From the NCBI RefSeq assembly GCF_907165205.1, contig NC_058192.1, forward strand, positions 6,758,001 to 6,822,000: a DNA stretch of 64,000 nucleotides, read 5' to 3'. Of this stretch, positions 11,839-27,100 are shown in pieces (the first letter of the stretch is position 1; each line of letters opens with the position of its first letter). The notes beneath the pieces are model-generated. The model ran no database searches and was not told where the DNA came from. It worked only from the letters and a program-made list of their open reading frames with translations. The stretch is from Coccinella septempunctata. Its lineage: Eukaryota > Arthropoda > Insecta > Coleoptera > Coccinellidae. The position numbers and the translations under genes are program-made.

Positions 11839-14800
11839 AGGGTGGAAGCCTAGGCAACGCTGATTATATAACCGGATATCCCAATGGTATCAGACGAATA
11901 TAACAGGAGATATCGCAGATTGAAAAATTGTAATTTTTGAAAAATGCCATTTTCAAGATGAAAATCTAAACGAAAGGAGATAGGCTTTCGAAATTGCTCG
12001 CAATGGATGGAGCGTGTTCGAAAACCTATATTTCCATACCAAAATCTCAAATATCTGGCACTGTTTCGGAGAAAATAATTTCTTTTGTTTTTCCACTTTT
12101 CATTTTCGAGTTGACTTCGAACAGCTATCTAGAGTGCAATTCCCTATTGAATCATCAACTGTTTGGTTTCCTAGAATCTTCAAAACAAATATTATGCGCT
12201 TCATATCCTAGAACAGTAGTAGAATATCCTGATTTTTAGACAGAGTAGCAAAAAGGTGATTTTAGGGGGGTCTAACCCCTTGCTCATTTTTGACCAAAAA
12301 AATAGAGATTTTCGAAATCGAGTTTTTGTGCTAGGGTGGAAGCCTAGGCAACGCTGATTATATAATCGGAAATCCCAATCGTATCAGACGAATATAACAG
12401 GAGATATCGCAGATTGAAAAATTGCAATTTTTGAAAAATGCCATTTTCAAGATGAAAATCTAAACGAAGGGAGATAGGCTTTCGAAATTGCTCGCAATGG
12501 ATGGAGCGTGTTCGAAAACCTATATTTCCATACCAAAATCTCAAATATCTGGCACTGTTTCGGAGAAAATAATTTCTTTTGTTTTTCCACTTTTCATTTT
12601 CGAGTTGACTTCGAACAGCTATCTAGAGTGCAATTCCCTATTGAATCATCAACTGTTTGGTTTCCTAGAATCTTCAAAACAAATATTATGCGCTTCATAT
12701 CCTAGAACAGTAGTAGAATATCCTGATTTTTAGACAGAGTAGCAGAAAGGTGATTTTAGGGGGGTCTAACCCCTTGCTCATTTTTGAACAAAAAAATCGA
12801 GATTTTCGAAATCGAGTTTTTGTGCTAGGGTGGAAGCCTAGGCAACGCTGATTATATAATCGGAAATCCCAATCGTATCAGACGAATATAACAGGAGATA
12901 TCGCAGATTGAAAAATTGCAATTTTTGAAAAATGCCATTTTCAAGATGAAAATCTAAACGAAGGGAGATAGGCTTTCGAAATTGCTCGCAATGGATGGAG
13001 CGTGTTCGAAAACCTATATTTCCATACCAAAATCTCAAATATCTGGCACTGTTTCGGAGAAAATAATTTCATTTTTTTTTCCACTTTTCATTTTCGAGTT
13101 GACTTCGAGCAGCTCTCTAGAGTGCAATTCTCTATCGAATCATCAACTGTTTGGTTTCCTAGAATCTTCAAAACAAATATTATGCGCTCCATATCCTAGA
13201 ACAGTAGTAGAATATCCTGATTTTCAGACAGAGTAGCAAAAAGATGATTTTAGGGTGGTCTAACCCCTTGCTCATTTTTGACCAAAAAAATCGAGATTTT
13301 CGAAATCGAGTTTTTGTGCTAGGGTGGAAGCCTAGGCAACGCTGATTATATAATCGGAAATCCCAATCGTATCAGACGAATATAACAGGAGATATCGCAG
13401 ATTGAAAAATTGCAATTTTTGAAAAATGCCATTTTCAAGATGAAAATCTAAACGAAGGGAGATAGGCTTTCGAAATTGCTCGCAATGGATGGAGCGTGTT
13501 CGAAAACCTATATTTCCATACCAAAATCTCAAATATCTGGCACTGTTTCGGAGAAAATAATTTCTTTTGTTTTTCCACTTTTCATTTTCGAGTTGACTTC
13601 GAACAGCTATCTAGAGTGCAATTCTCTATTGAATCATCAACTGTTTGGTTTCCTAGAATCTTCAAAACAAATATTATGCGCTCCATATCCTAGAACAGTA
13701 GTAGAATATCCTGATTTTTAGACAGAGTAGCAAAAAGGTGATTTTAGGGGGGCCTAACCCCTTGCTCATTTTTGACCAAAAAAATCGAGATTTTCGAAAT
13801 CGAGTTTTTGTGCTAGGGTGGAAGCCTAGGCAACGCTGATTATATAATCGGAAATCCCAATCGTATCAGACGAATATAACAGGAGATATCGCAGATTGAA
13901 AAATTGCAATTTTTGAAAAATGCCATTTTCAAGATGAAAATCTAAACGAAGGGAGATAGGCTTTCGAAATTGCTCGCAATGGATGGAGCGTGTTCGAAAA
14001 CCTATATTTCCATACCAAAATCTCAAATATCTGGCACTGTTTCGGAGAAAATAATTTCTTTTGTTTTTCCACTTTTCATTTTCGAGTTGACTTCGAACAG
14101 CTCTCTAGAGTGCAATTCTCTATTGAATCATCAACTGTTTGGTTTCCTAGAATCTTCAAAACAAATATTATGCGCTCCATATCCTAGAACATTAGTAGAA
14201 TGTCCTGATTTTTAGACAGAGTAGCAAAAAGGTGATTTTAGGGGGGTCTAACCCCTTGCTCATTTTTGACCAAAAAAATCGAGATTTTCGAAATCGAGTT
14301 TTTGTGCTAGGGTGGAAGCCTAGGCAACGCTGATTATATAACCGGATATCCCAATGGTATCAGACGAATATAACAGGAGATATCGCAGATTGAAAAATTG
14401 TAATTTTTGAAAAATGCCATTTTCAAGATGAAAATCTAAACGAAAGGAGATAGGCTTTCGAAATTGCTCGCAATGGATGGAGCGTGTTCGAAAACCTATA
14501 TTTCCATACCAAAATCTCAAATATCTGGCACTGTTTCGGAGAAAATAATTTCTTTTGTTTTTCCACTTTTCATTTTCGAGTTGACTTCGAACAGCTATCT
14601 AGAGTGCAATTCCCTATTGAATCATCAACTGTTTGGTTTCCTAGAATCTTCAAAACAAATATTATGCGCTTCATATCCTAGAACAGTAGTAGAATATCCT
14701 GATTTTTAAACAGAGTAGCAAAAAGGTGATTTTAGGGGGGTCTAACCCCTTGCTCATTTTTGACCAAAAAAATAGAGATTTTCGAAATCGAGTTTTTGTG

Positions 14801-16283
14801 CTAGGGTGGAAGCCTAGGCAACCCTGATTATATAATCGGAAATCCCAATCGTATCAGACGAATATAACAGGAGATATCGCAGATTGAAAAATTGCAATTT
14901 TTGAAAAATGCCATTTTCAAGATGAAAATCTAAACGAAGGGAGATAGGCTTTCGAAATTGCTCGCAATGGATGGAGCGTGTTCGAAAACCTATATTTCCA
15001 TACCAAAATCTCAAATATCTGGCACTGTTTCGGAGAAAATAATTTCTTTTGTTTTTCCACTTTTCATTTTCGAGTTGACTTCGAACAGCTATCTAGAGTG
15101 CAATTCCCTATTGAATCATCAACTGTTTGGTTCCCTAGAATCTTCAAAACAAATATTATGCGCTTCATATCCTAGAACAGTAGTAGAATATCCTGATTTT
15201 TAGACAGAGTAGCAGAAACGTGATTTTAGGGGGGTCTAACCCCTTGCTCATTTTTGAACAAAAAAATCGAGATTTTCGAAATCGAGTTTTTGTGCTAGGG
15301 TGGAAGCCTAGGCAACGCTGATTATATAATCGGAAATCCCAATCGTATCAGACGAATATAACAGGAGATATCGCAGATTGAAAAATTGCAATTTTTGAAA
15401 AATGCCATTTTCAAGATGAAAATCTAAACGAAGGGAGATAGGCTTTCGAAATTGCTCGCAATGGATGGAGCGTGTTCGAAAACCTATATTTCCATACCAA
15501 AATCTCAAATATCTGGCACTGTTTCGGAGAAAATAATTTCATTTGTTTTTCCACTTTTCATTTTCGAGTTGACTTCGAGCAGCTCTCTAGAGTGCAATTC
15601 TCTATCGAATCATCAACTGTTTGGTTTCCTAGAATCTTCAAAACAAATATTATGCGCTCCATATCCTAGAACAGTAGTAGAATATCCTGATTTTCAGACA
15701 GAGTAGCAAAAAGATGATTTTAGGGTGGTCTAACCCCTTGCTCATTTTTGACCAAAAAAATCGAGATTTTCGAAATCGAGTTTTTGTGCTAGGGTGGAAG
15801 CCTAGGCAACGCTGATTATATAATCGGAAATCCCAATCGTATCAGACGAATATAACAGGAGATATCGCAGATTGAAAAATTGCAATTTTTGAAAAATGCC
15901 ATTTTCAAGATGAAAATCTAAACGAAGGGAGATAGGCTTTCGAAATTGCTCGCAATGGATGGAGCGTGTTCGAAAACCTATATTTCCATACCAAAATTTC
16001 AAATATCTGGCACTGTTTCGGAGAAAATAATTTCTTTTGTTTTTCCACTTTTCATTTTCGAGTTGACTTCGAACAGCTATCTAGAGTGCAATTCTCTATT
16101 GAATCATCAACTGTTTGGTTTCCTAGAATCTTCAAAACAAATATTATGCGCTCCATATCCTAGAACAGTAGTAGAATATCCTGATTTTTAGACAGAGTAG
16201 CAAAAAGGTGATTTTAGGGGGGTCTAACCCCTTGCTCATTTTTGAACAAAAAATCGAGATTTTCGAAATCGAGTTTTTGTGCT
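11345..16283 (+). repeat. Tandem five-unit higher-order repeat (2470-bp period)
   Basis: Units starting 11345, 11839, 12333 and 12827 match units starting 13815, 14309, 14803 and 15297 in order. Marks are AACATTAGTAG, CCGGATATCCC with TTCCC and GCTTCAT, a second TTCCC/GCTTCAT unit, then a unit with GATTTTCAGACAG and TAGGGTGGTCTAACC. The fifth units (13321 and 15791) are similar but not diagnostic. Period is five times 494. Confidence 0.85.
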
Positions 16284-16777
16284 AGGGTGGAAGCCTAGGC
16301 AACGCTGATTATATAATCGGAAATCCCAATCGTATCAGACGAATATAACAGGAGATATCGCAGATTGAAAAATTGCAATTTTTGAAAAATGCCATTTTCA
16401 AGATGAAAATCTAAACGAAGCGAGATAGGCTTTCGAAATTGCTCGCAATGGATGGAGCGTGTTCGAAAACCTATATTTCCATACCAAAATCTCAAATATC
16501 TGGCACTGTTTCGGAGAAAATAATTTCATTTGATTTTCCACTTTTCATTTTCGAGTTGACTTCGAGCAGCTCTCTAGAGTGCAATTCTCTATCGAATCAT
16601 CAACTGTTTGGTTTCCTAGAATCTTCAAAACAAATATTATGCGCTCCATATCCTAGAACAGTAGTAGAATATCCTGATTTTTAGACAGAGTAGCAAAAAT
16701 GTGATTTTAGGGGGGTCTAACCCCTTGCTCATTTTTGACCAAAAAAATCGAGATTTTCGAAATCGAGTTTTTGTGCT

Positions 16778-19700
16778 AGGGTGGAAGCCTAGGCAACGCT
16801 GATTATATAATCGGAAATCCCAATCGTATCAGACGAATATAACAGGAGATATCGCAGATTGAAAAATTGCAATTTTTGAAAAATTCCATTTTCAAGATGA
16901 AAATCTAAACGAAGGGAGATAGGCTTTCGAAATTGCTCGCAATGGATGGAGCGTGTTCGAAAACCTATATTTCCATACCAAAATCTCAAATATCTGGCAC
17001 TGTTTCGGAGAAAATAATTTCTTTTGTTTTTCCACTTTTCATTTTCGAGTTGACTTCGAACAGCTATCTAGAGTGCAATTCTCTATTGAATCATCAACTG
17101 TTTGGTTTCCTAGAATCTTCAAAACAAATATTATGCGCTCCATATCCTAGAACAGTAGTAGAATATCCTGATTTTTAGACAGAGTAGCAAAAAGGTGATT
17201 TTAGGGGGGTCTAACCCCTTGCTCATTTTTGAACAAAAAAATCGAGATTTTCGAAATCGAGTTTTTGTGCTAGGGTGGAAGCCTAGGCAACGCTGATTAT
17301 ATAATCGGAAATCCCAATCGTATCAGACGAATATAACAGGAGATATCGCAGATTGAAAAATTGCAATTTTTGAAAAATGCCATTTTCAAGATGAAAATCT
17401 GAACGAAGCGAGATAGGCTTTCGAAATTGCTCGCAATGGATGGAGCGTGTTCGAAAACCTATATTTCCATACCAAAATTTCAAATATCTGGCACTGTTTC
17501 GGAGAAAATAATTTCATTTGTTTTTCCACTTTTCATTTTCGAGTTGACTTCGAGCAGCTCTCTAGAGTGCAATTCTCTATCGAATCATCAACTGTTTGGT
17601 TTCCTAGAATCTTCAAAACAAATATTATGCGCTCCATATCCTAGAACAGTAGTAGAATATCCTGATTTTTAGACAGAGTAGCAAAAAGGTGATTTTAGGG
17701 GGGTCTAACCCCTTGCTCATTTTTGACCAAAAAAATCGAGATTTTCGAAATCGAGTTTTTGTGCTAGGGTGGAAGCCTAGGCAACGCTGATTATATAATC
17801 GGAAATCCCAATCGTATCAGACGAATATAACAGGAGATATCGCAGATTGAAAAATTGCAATTTTTGAAAAATTCCATTTTCAAGATGAAAATCTAAACGA
17901 AGGGAGATAGGCTTTCGAAATTGCTCGCAATGGATGGAGCGTGTTCGAAAACCTATATTTCCATACCAAAATCTCAAATATCTGGCACTGTTTCGGAGAA
18001 AATAATTTCTTTTGTTTTTCCACTTTTCATTTTCGAGTTGACTTCGAACAGCTCTCTAGAATGCAATACTCTATTGAATCATCAACTGTTTGGTTTCTTC
18101 AAAACAAATATTATGCGCTCCATATCCTAGAACAGTAGTAGAATGTCCTGATTTTTAGACAGAGTAGCAAAAAGGTGATTTTAGGGGGGTCTAACCCCTT
18201 GCTCATTTTCGACCAGAAAAATCGAGATTTTCGAAATCGAGTTTTTGTGCTAGGGTGGAAGCCTAGGCAACGCTGATTATATAACCGGAAATCCCAATTG
18301 TATCAGACGAATATAACAGGAGATATCGCAGATTGAAAAATTGCAATTTTTGAAAAATGCCATTTTCAAGATGAAAATCTAAACGAAAGGAGATAGGCTT
18401 TCGAAATTGCTCGCAATGGATGGAGCGTGTTCGAAAACCTATATTTCCATACCAAAATCTCAAATATCTGGCACTGTTTCGGAGAAAATAATTTCTTTTG
18501 TTTTTCCACTTTTCATTTTCGAGTTGACTTCGAACAGCTATCTAGAGTGCAATTCTCTATTGAATCATCAACTGTTTGGTTTCCTAGAATCTTCAAAACA
18601 AATATTATGCGCTCCATATCCTAGAACAGTAGTAGAATGTCCTGATTTTTAGACAGAGTAGCAAAAAGGTGATTTTAGGGGGGTCTAACCCCTTGCTCAT
18701 TTTTGACCAAAAAAATCGAGATTTTCGAAATCGAGTTTTTGTGCTAGGGTGGAAGCCTAGGCAACGCTGATTATATAATCGGAAATCCCAATCGTATCAG
18801 ACGAATATAACAGGAGATATCGCAGATTGAAAAATTGCAATTTTTGAAAAATTCCATTTTCAAGATGAAAATCTAAACGAAGGGAGATAGGCTTTCGAAA
18901 TTGCTCGCAATGGATGGAGCGTGTTCGAAAACCTATATTTCCATACCAAAATCTCAAATATCTGGCACTGTTTCGGAGAAAATAATTTCTTTTGTTTTTC
19001 CACTTTTCATTTTCGAGTTGACTTCGAACAGCTATCTAGAGTGCAATTCTCTATTGAATCATCAACTGTTTGGTTTCCTAGAATCTTCAAAACAAATATT
19101 ATGCGCTCCATATCCTAGAACAGTAGTAGAATGTCCTGATTTTTAGACAGAGTAGCAAAAAGGTGATTTTAGGGGGGTCTAACCCCTTAATCATTTTTGA
19201 ACAAAAAAATCGAGATTTTCGAAATCGGGTTTTTGTGCCAGGGTGGAAGCCTAGGCAACGCTGATTATATAATCGGAAATCCCAATCGTATCAGACGAAT
19301 ATAACAGGAGATATCGCAGATTGAAAAATTGCAATTTTTGAAAAATGCCATTTTCAAGATGAAAATCTGAACGAAGCGAGATAGGCTTTCGAAATTGCTC
19401 GCAATGGATGGAGCGTGTTCGAAAACCTATATTTCCATACCAAAATTTCAAATATCTGGCACTGTTTCGGAGAAAATAATTTCATTTGTTTTTCCACTTT
19501 TCATTTTCGAGTTGACTTCGAGCAGCTCTCTAGAGTGCAATTCTCTATCGAATCATCAACTGTTTGGTTTCCTAGAATCTTCAAAACAAATATTATGCGC
19601 TCCGTATCCTAGAACAGTAGTAGAATATCCTGATTTTTAGACAGAGTAGCAAAAAGGTGATTTTAGGGGGGTCTAACCCCTTGCTCATTTTTGACCAAAA

Positions 19701-20714
19701 AAATCGAGATTTTCGAAATCGAGTTTTTGTGCTAGGGTGGAAGCCTAGGCAACGCTGATTATATAATCGGAAATCCCAATCGTATCAGACGAATATAACA
19801 GGAGATATCGCAGATTGAAAAATTGCAATTTTTGAAAAATTCCATTTTCAAGATGAAAATCTAAACGAAGGGAGATAGGCTTTCGAAATTGCTCGCAATG
19901 GATGGAGCGTGTTCGAAAACCTATATTTCCATACCAAAATCTCAAATATCTGGCACTGTTTCGGAGAAAATAATTTCTTTTGTTTTTCCACTTTTCATTT
20001 TCGAGTTGACTTCGAACAGCTCTCTAGAATGCAATTCTCTATTGAATCATCAACTGTTTGGTTTCTTCAAAACAAATATTATGCGCTCCATATCCTAGAA
20101 CAGTAGTAGAATGTCCTGATTTTTAGACAGAGTAGCAAAAAGGTGATTTTAGGGGGGGTCTAACCCCTTGCTCATTTTTGACCAGAAAAATCGAGATTTT
20201 CGAAATCGAGTTTTTGTGCTAGGATGGAAGCCTAGGCAACGCTGATTATATAACCGGAAATCCCAATTGTATCAGACGAATATAACAGGAGATATCGCAG
20301 ATTGAAAAATTGCAATTTTTGAAAAATGCCATTTTCAAGATGAAAATCTAAACGAAAGGAGATAGGCTTTCGAAATTGCTCGCAATGGATGGAGCGTGTT
20401 CGAAAACCTATATTTCCATACCAAAATCTCAAATATCTGGCACTGTTTCGGAGAAAATAATTTCTTTTGTTTTTCCACTTTTCATTTTCGAGTTGACTTC
20501 GAACAGCTATCTAGAGTGCAATTCTCTATTGAATCATCAACTGTTTGGTTTCCTACAATCTTCAAAACAAATATTATGCGCTCCATATCCTAGAACAGTA
20601 GTAGAATGTCCTGATTTTTAGACAGAGTAGCAAAAAGGTGATTTTAGGGGGGTCTAACCCCTTGCTCATTTTTGACCAAAAAAATCGAGATTTTCGAAAT
20701 CGAGTTTTTGTGCT
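16778..20714 (+). repeat. Tandem four-unit higher-order repeat (1968-bp period)
   Basis: Units starting 17272, 17766 and 18252 recur as 19240, 19734 and 20221. The marks are AATCTGAACG, then the 8-bp deletion with GACCAGAAAA, then ATAACCGG/AATTG. The period is four times 494 minus the 8-bp deletion. The second deletion unit has an extra G in its G-run. Confidence 0.8.
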
Positions 20715-23700
20715 AGGGTGGAAGCCTAGGCAACGCTGATTATATAACCGGAAATCCCAATTGTATCAGACGAATATAACAGGAGATATCGCAGATTGAA
20801 AAATTGCAATTTTTGAAAAATGCCATTTTCAAGATGAAAATCTAAACGAAAGGAGATAGGCTTTCGAAATTGCTCGCAATGGATGGAGCGTGTTCGAAAA
20901 CCTATATTTCCATACCAAAATCTCAAATATCTGGCACTGTTTCGGAGAAAATAATTTCTTTTGTTTTTCCACTTTTCATTTTCGAGTTGACTTCGAACAG
21001 CTATCTAGAGTGCAATCCTCTATTGAATCATCAACTGTTTGGTTTCCTAGAATCTTCAAAACAAATATTATGCGCTCCATATCCTAGAACAGTAGTAGAA
21101 TATCCTGATTTTTAGACGGAGTAGCAAAAAGGTGATTTTAGGGGGGTATAACCCCTTGCTCATTTTTGAACAAAAAAATCGAGATTTTCGAAATCGAGTT
21201 TTTGTGCTAGGGTGGAAGCCTAGGCAACGCTGATTATATAATCGGAAATCCCAATCGTATCAGACGAATATAACAGGAGATATCGCAGATTGAAAAATTG
21301 CAATTTTTGAAAAATGCCATTTTCAAGATGAAAATCTAAACGAAGGGAGATAGGCTTTCGAAATTGCTCGCAATGGATGGAGCGTGTTCGAAAACCTATA
21401 TTTCCATACCAAAATCTCAAATATCTGGCACTGTTTCGGAGAAAATAATTTCTTTTGTTTTTCCACTTTTCATTTTCGAGTTGACTTCGAACAGCTATCT
21501 AGAGTGCAATTCTCTATTGAATCATCAACTGTTTGGTTTCCTAGAATCTTCAAAACAAATATTATGCGCTCCATATCTTAGAACAGTAGTAGAATGTCCT
21601 GATTTTTAGACAGAGTAGCAAAAAGGTGATTTTAGGGGGGTCTAACCCCTTGCTCATTTTTGACCAAAAAAATCGAGATTTTCGAAATCGAGTTTTTGTG
21701 CTAGGGTGGAAGCCTAGGCAACGCTGATTATATAACCGGAAATCCCAATTGTATCAGACGAATATAACAGGAGATATAGCAGATTGAAAAATTGCAATTT
21801 TTGAAAAATGCCATTTTCAAGATGAAAATCTAAACGAAAGTAGATAGGCTTTCGAAATTGCTCGCAATGGATGGAGCGTGTTCGAAAACCTATATTTCCA
21901 TACCAAAATCTCAAATATCTGGCACTGTTTCGGAGAAAATAATTTCTTTTGTTTTTCCACTTTTCATTTTCGAGTTGACTTCGAACAGCTATCTAGAGTG
22001 CAATTCTCTATTGAATCATCAACTGTTTGGTTTCCTAGAATCTTCAAAACAAATATTATGCGCTCCATATCCTAGAACAGTAGTAGAATATCCTGATTTT
22101 TAGACAGAGTAGCAAAAAGGTGATTTTAGGGGGGCCTAACCCCTTGCTCATTTTTGACCAAAAAAATCGAGATTTTCGAAATCGAGTTTTTGTGCTAGGG
22201 TGGAAGCCTAGGCAACGCTGATTATATAATCGGAAATCCCAATCGTATCAGACGAATATAACAGGAGATATCGCAGATTGAAAAATTGCAATTTTTGAAA
22301 AATGCCATTTTCAAGATGAAAATCTAAACGGAGGGAGATAGGCTTTCGAAATTGCTCGCAATGGATGGAGCGTGTTCGAAAACCTATATTTCCATACCAA
22401 AATTTCAAATATCTGGCACTGTTTCGGAGAAAATTATTTCATTTGTTTTTCCACTTTTCATTTTCGAGTTGAATTCGAGCAGCTCTCTAGAGTGCAATTC
22501 TCTATTGAATCATCAACTGTTTGGTTTCCTAGAATCTTCAAAACAAATATTATGCGCTCCATATCCTAGAACAGTAGTAGAATATCCTGATTTTTAGACA
22601 GAGTAGCAAAAAGGTGATTTTAGGGGGGTCTAACCCCTTGCTCATTTTTGACCAAAAAAATCGAGATTTTCGAAATCGAGTTTTTGTGCTAGGGTGGAAG
22701 CCTAGGCAACGCTGATTATATAACCGGAAATCCCAATGGTATCAGACGAATATAACAGGAGATATCGCAGATTGAAAAATTGTAATTTTTGAAAAATGCC
22801 ATTTTCAAGATGAAAATCTAAACGAAAGGAGATAGGCTTTCGAAATTGCTCGCAATGGATGGAGCGTGTTCGAAAACCTATATTTCCATACCAAAATCTC
22901 AAATATCTGGCACTGTTTCGGAGAAAATAATTTCTTTTGTTTTTCCACTTTTCATTTTCGAGTTGACTTCGAACAGCTATCTAGAGTGCAATTCCCTATT
23001 GAATCATCAACTGTTTGGTTTCCTAGAATCTTCAAAACAAATATTATGCGCTTCATATCCTAGAACAGTAGTAGAATATCCTGATTTTTAGACAGAGTAG
23101 CAAAAAGGTGATTTTAGGGGGGTCTAACCCCTTGCTCATTTTTGAACAAAAAAATCGAGATTTTCGAAATCGAGTTTTTGTGCTAGGGTGGAAGCCTAGG
23201 CAACGCTGATTATATAATCGGAAATCCCAATCGTATCAGACGAATATAACAGGAGATATCGCAGATTGAAAAATTGCAATTTTTGAAAAATGCCATTTTC
23301 AAGATGAAAATCTAAACGAAGGGAGATAGGCTTTCGAAATTGCTCGCAATGGATGGAGCGTGTTCGAAAACCTATATTTCCATAACAAAATCTCAAATAT
23401 CTGGCACTGTTTCGGAGAAAATAATTTCATTTGTTTTTCCACTTTTCATTTTCGAGTTGAATTCGAGCAGCTCTCTAGAGTGCAATTCTCTATTGAATCA
23501 TCAACTGTTTGGTTTCCTAGAATCTTCAAAACAAATATTATGCGCTCCATATCCTAGAACAGTAGTAGAATATCCTGATTTTTAGACAGAGTAGCAAAAA
23601 GGTGATTTTAGGGGGGTCTAACCCCTTGCTCATTTTTGACCAAAAAAATAGAGATTTTCGAAATCGAGTTTTTGTGCTAGGGTGGAAGCCTAGGCAACCC

Positions 23701-24172
23701 TGATTATATAATCGGAAATCCCAATCGTATCAGACGAATATAACAGGAGATATCGCAGATTGAAAAATTGCAATTTTTGAAAAATTCCATTTTCAAGATG
23801 AAAATCTGAACGAAGGGAGATAGGCTTTCGAAATTGCTCGCAATGGATGGAGCGTGTTCGAAAACCTATATTTCCATACCAAAATCTCAAATATCTGGCA
23901 CTGTTTCGGAGAAAATAATTTCTTTTGTTTTTCCACTTTTCATTTTCGAGTTGACTTCGAACAGCTATCTAGAGTGCAATTCTCTATTGAATCATCAACT
24001 GTTTGGTTTCCTAGAATCTTCAAAACAAATATTATGCGCTCCATATCCTAGAACAGTAGTAGAATATCCTGATTTTTAGACAGAGTAGCAAAAAGGTGAT
24101 TTTAGGGGGGCCTAACCCCTTGCTCATTTTTGACCAAAAAAATCGAGATTTTCGAAATCGAGTTTTTGTGCT

Positions 24173-27100
24173 AGGGTGGAAGCCTAGGCAACGCTGATTA
24201 TATAATCGGAAATCCCAATCGTATCAGACGAATATAACAGGAGATATCGCAGATTGAAAAATTGCAATTTTTGAAAAATGCCATTTTCAAGATGAAAATC
24301 TAAACATAGGGAGATAGGCTTTCGAAATTGCTCGCAATGGATGGAGCGTGTTCGAAAACCTATATTTCCATACCAAAATCCCAAATATCTGGCACTGTTT
24401 CGGAGAAAATAATTTCTTTTGTTTTTCCACTTTTCATTTTCGAGTTGACTTCGAACAGCTCTCTAGAGTGCAATTCTCTATTGAATCATCAACTGTTTGG
24501 TTTCCTAGAATCTTCAAAACAAATATTATGCGCTCCATATCCTAGAACAGTAGTAGAATGTCCTGATTTTTAGACAGAGTAGCAAAAATGTGATTTTAGG
24601 GGGGTCTAACCCCTTGCTCATTTTTGACCAAAAAAATCGAGATTTTCGAAATCGAGTTTTTGTGCTAGGGTGGAAGCCTAGGCAACGCTGATTATATAAC
24701 CGGAAATCCCAATGGTATCAGACGAATATAACAGGAGATATCGCAGATTGAAAAATTGTAATTTTTGAAAAATGCCATTTTCAAGATGAAAATCTAAACG
24801 AAAGGAGATAGGCTTTCGAAATTGCTCGCAATGGATGGAGCGTGTTCGAAAACCTATATTTCCATACCAAAATCTCAAATATCTGGCACTGTTTCGGAGA
24901 AAATAATTTCTTTTGTTTTTCCACTTTTCATTTTCGAGTTGACTTCGAACAGCTATCTAGAGTGCAATTCCCTATTGAATCATCAACTGTTTGGTTTCCT
25001 AGAATCTTCAAAACAAATATTATGCGCTTCATATCCTAGAACAGTAGTAGAATATCCTGATTTTTAGACAGAGTAGCAAAAAGGTGATTTTAGGGGGGTC
25101 TAACCCCTTGCTCATTTTTGAACAAAAAAATCGAGATTTTCGAAATCGAGTTTTTGTGCTAGGGTGGAAGCCTAGGCAACGCTGATTATATAATCGGAAA
25201 TCCCAATCGTATCAGACGAATATAACAGGAGATATCGCAGATTGAAAAATTGCAATTTTTGAAAAATGCCATTTTCAAGATGAAAATCTAAACGAAGGGA
25301 GATAGGCTTTCGAAATTGCTCGCAATGGATGGAGCGTGTTCGAAAACCTATATTTCCATACCAAAATCTCAAATATCTGGCACTGTTTCGGAGAAAATAA
25401 TTTCATTTGTTTTTCCACTTTTCATTTTCGAGTTGAATTCGAGCAGCTCTCTAGAGTGCAATTCTCTATTGAATCATCAACTGTTTGGTTTCCTAGAATC
25501 TTCAAAACAAATATTATGCGCTCCATATCCTAGAACAGTAGTAGAATATCCTGATTTTTAGACAGAGTAGCAAAAAGGTGATTTTAGGGGGGTCTAACCC
25601 CTTGCTCATTTTTGACCAAAAAAATAGAGATTTTCGAAATCGAGTTTTTGTGCTAGGGTGGAAGCCTAGGCAACCCTGATTATATAATCGGAAATCCCAA
25701 TCGTATCAGACGAATATAACAGGAGATATCGCAGATTGAAAAATTGCAATTTTTGAAAAATGCCATTTTCAAGATGAAAATCTAAACGAAGCGAAATAGG
25801 CTTTCGAAATTGCTCGCAATGGATGGAGCGTGTTCGAAAACCTATATTTCCATACCAAAATCTCAAATATCTGGCACTGTTTCGGAGAAAATAATTTCTT
25901 TTGTTTTTCCACTTTTCATTTTCGAGTTGACTTCGAACAGCTATCTAGAGTGCAATTCTCTATTGAATCATCAACTGTTTGGTTTCCTAGAATCTTCAAA
26001 ACAAATATTATGCGCTCCATATCCTAGAACAGTAGTAGAATATCCTGATTTTTAGACAGAGTAGCAAAAAGGTGATTTTAGGGGGGTCTAACCCCTTGCT
26101 CATTTTTGACCAAAAAAATCGAGATTTTCGAAATCGAGTTTTTGTGCTAGGGTGGAAGCCTAGGCAACGCTGATTATATAACCGGAAATCCCAATGGTAT
26201 CAGACGAATATAACAGGAGATATCGCAGATTGAAAAATTGTAATTTTTGAAAAATGCCATTTTCAAGATGAAAATCTAAACGAAAGGAGATAGGCTTTCG
26301 AAATTGCTCGCAATGGATGGAGCGTGTTCGAAAACCTATATTTCCATACCAAAATCTCAAATATCTGGCACTGTTTCGGAGAAAATAATTTCTTTTGTTT
26401 TTCCACTTTTCATTTTCGAGTTGACTTCGAACAGCTATCTAGAGTGCAATTCCCTATTGAATCATCAACTGTTTGGTTTCCTAGAATCTTCAAAACAAAT
26501 ATTATGCGCTTCATATCCTAGAACAGTAGTAGAATATCCTGATTTTTAGACAGAGTAGCAAAAAGGTGATTTTAGGGGGGTCTAACCCCTTGCTCATTTT
26601 TGAACAAAAAAATCGAGATTTTCGAAATCGAGTTTTTGTGCTAGGGTGGAAGCCTAGGCAACGCTGATTATATAATCGGAAATCCCAATCGTATCAGACG
26701 AATATAACAGGAGATATCGCAGATTGAAAAATTGCAATTTTTGAAAAATGCCATTTTCAAGATGAAAATCTAAACGAAGCGAAATGGGCTTTCGAAATTG
26801 CTCGCAATGGATGGAGCGTGTTCGAAAACCTATATTTCCATACCAAAATCTCAAATATCTGGCACTGTTTCGGAGAAAATAATTTCATTTGTTTTTCCAC
26901 TTTTCATTTTCGAGTTGACTTCGAGCAGCTCTCTAGAGTGCAATTCTCTATCGAATCATCAACTATTTGGTTTCCTAGAATCTTCAAAACAAATATTATG
27001 CGCTCCATATCCTAGAACAGTAGTAGAATATCCTGATTTTCAGACAGAGTAGCAAAAAGATGATTTTAGGGGGGTCTAACCCCTTGCTCATTTTTGACCA

